The notes beneath the pieces are model-generated. The model was given only the letters and a program-made list of their open reading frames with translations, was not told where the DNA came from and searched no databases. Below are positions 31,530 to 32,907 of a stretch of DNA of 32,907 bases, piece by piece. Location of the stretch: assembly GCA_009903775.1 (NCBI GenBank), contig WYEM01000072.1:1-32907 (forward strand), read 5' to 3'. The position numbers and the translations under genes were made by a program. This DNA comes from Nitrososphaerota archaeon (lineage in GTDB: Archaea; Thermoproteota; Nitrososphaeria; Conexivisphaerales; Conexivisphaeraceae). Position 1 is the stretch's first letter. Each line of letters begins with the position of its first letter.

Positions 31530-32870
31530 TTGGGCTCCGAGGGCGCGCCCGCGATCGTGGGCAGGCTCGCGAGGTCCATCATGGAGGACGTGTCGCCCGA
31601 GGACTACGTCGTGCTGCTGTTCTCGGGCGAGGAGCTCCGCGTCAAGTTCTACAACAACAGGATAGCGATCTCGGAGAGGGAGATCGCGGACTCCGCGAGG
31701 CTCTACGCCGTGAGGTCCGGGAGGCACGCCCTGGTGGCCCTCGACGACCTCAGCGAGCGCGGGATAAGGGCGGCGATCGGCGACCTGAGGGCGGCGCTCG
31801 AGTCGTCGCCGGAGGTCAGGCGCCCGCCCCTCCCGCCGCCCTCAAAGTACGAGCACAACGGCGACTTCGACCCCCGGGCCCTCGAGGCCGACGCGCCCTC
31901 GATGGTGGAGGCCGCCATCTCGGCCGCGATATCCGGGGGCGCCAGGAGGGTCGCGGGGGTCCTGGAGCTCGGCTCCATCTCGATACACATAAGGACCTCG
32001 TCCGGCGTGGATCAGGAGGACCGCAGGAGCTACGCCCTGCTGAACGTCAGGGCCTTCGGCGCCGGGTCCGGCGGCGCCGAGGCCAGCGGCCAGGGGCTCT
32101 CGGTCTCCACGACCCCGAGGCGCCTGGACCCGGCCGCCGCGGGCCGCTCCGCGGCCGAGATATCGGCCGCCGCCTCGAGGCCGTGCAGCGTGGAGCCCGG
32201 CCGCTACGACGTGATATTCGCCCCCATATCGGCGGCCGAGCTCGTGCAGCACGTGGGCGCGGCCGCCTCCGCGTACTCGGTGGCCTCCGGATTCTCCTTC
32301 CTGGAGGGCAAGATCGGCGAGCGCGTGGCCCCGGACTGGTTCTCGCTCATCGATCACGGGCAGATAGTGGATGGGGTGGGGAGCAGGTCGTTCGACGACG
32401 AGGGGGTCCCGACCCGCTCCACAGCGATAATCTCGGGCGGCGTCCTCGGGACCTACCTACACAACACGACCACGGGGGCCGAGTTCGGGACCGGCACGAC
32501 CGGGAACGCCGGCATCATAGAGCCCGGGCCCTGGAACCTCGAGGTCTCCCCGGGCGACTCCAGCGTCGAGGAGATGGTGCGCGAGGTCCGCAGGGGCCTG
32601 ATGGTGACGAGCAACTGGTACACCAGGTTCCAGAACTACAGGACCGGGGACTACTCCACGCTGCCCAGGGACGCCTCGCCGTTCATAGAGGGCGGCGAGA
32701 TCAGGTGCTCGGCCCGCGGGATAAGGATCAGCAGCAACCTGCTCAGGGACCTGGGGAACGTCTCGATGGCGTCCAGGGAGCGCCGCTGGGTCAGGTGGTG
32801 GGAGGTCGAGGTCCCCGTGCTGACCCCCTACGTGCTGGTGCGCGACGTCGGCGTGACGTCAGCCTTCTAG
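31530..32870 (+). CDS. TldE/PmbA-like protein
   Basis: GRYDVIFAPISAAELVQHVGAAASAYSV, SRSFDDEGVPTRSTAIISGGVLGTYLHNTTTGAEFGTGTTGNAG; TTG start 31530 just after the tldD stop; SD GGAGG at 31518-31523. Confidence 0.9.
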   Translation: MGSEGAPAIVGRLARSIMEDVSPEDYVVLLFSGEELRVKFYNNRIAISEREIADSARLYAVRSGRHALVALDDLSERGIRAAIGDLRAALESSPEVRRPPLPPPSKYEHNGDFDPRALEADAPSMVEAAISAAISGGARRVAGVLELGSISIHIRTSSGVDQEDRRSYALLNVRAFGAGSGGAEASGQGLSVSTTPRRLDPAAAGRSAAEISAAASRPCSVEPGRYDVIFAPISAAELVQHVGAAASAYSVASGFSFLEGKIGERVAPDWFSLIDHGQIVDGVGSRSFDDEGVPTRSTAIISGGVLGTYLHNTTTGAEFGTGTTGNAGIIEPGPWNLEVSPGDSSVEEMVREVRRGLMVTSNWYTRFQNYRTGDYSTLPRDASPFIEGGEIRCSARGIRISSNLLRDLGNVSMASRERRWVRWWEVEVPVLTPYVLVRDVGVTSAF

Positions 32871-32907
32871 CGTTTCCTCCGGATACCTCGAAGAGCACCT
32901 TCATCCA

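Noticed and set aside
30085-32870. Identity islands between tldD and tldE like those in the other paralog pairs
   Set aside because: The two genes are homologous but I found no long identical DNA block when comparing the shared motif regions.
1-32907. CRISPR array or intact transposon/provirus
   Set aside because: No regularly spaced direct repeats, cas genes, transposase, integrase or viral genes were found.

Overview
The window is a GC-rich archaeal chromosome segment. The TATA-box/leaderless promoters, aEF1B, Cdc48, FEN-1, RNase P Pop5/p30, LysW and aIF2B-like proteins point to a thermophilic Thermoproteota/TACK-like lineage; taxonomy is inferred only. In order it carries: tRNA-Lys(CTT); malic enzyme; a GNAT; Pth2, S7 and S12 on the minus strand; a zinc-ribbon protein and aEF1B; Cdc48; a wHTH protein; FEN-1; PCMT; DUF371; a 10.5-kb arginine/lysine locus (argG, argH, lysW, argX/lysX, lysY, lysZ, lysJ, lysM, a homocitrate synthase::LysX fusion, lysK); a COG1325/p30/Pop5 RNA-processing operon (minus); an MFS transporter; two tandem eIF2B/ribose-1,5-bisphosphate-isomerase paralogs (minus); two divergent paralogous membrane proteins; a hypothetical protein; a large surface protein; and TldD/TldE-like proteins. 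Main observations: (1) an in-frame fusion of homocitrate synthase to a LysW ligase, with a perfect Shine-Dalgarno at the domain junction; (2) four independent paralog or domain pairs (Cdc48 D1/D2, ArgX/LysX, the eIF2B-like pair, the divergent membrane-protein pair) that share sharply bounded blocks of 100% identical DNA (53-173 bp, synonymous sites included) inside otherwise diverged sequence, which suggests pervasive local gene conversion; (3) several genes whose ORF runs past the family-typical end into the next gene, most next to G5/G6 runs, which may be assembly indels or real fusions/overlaps. No CRISPR array or intact mobile element was seen.
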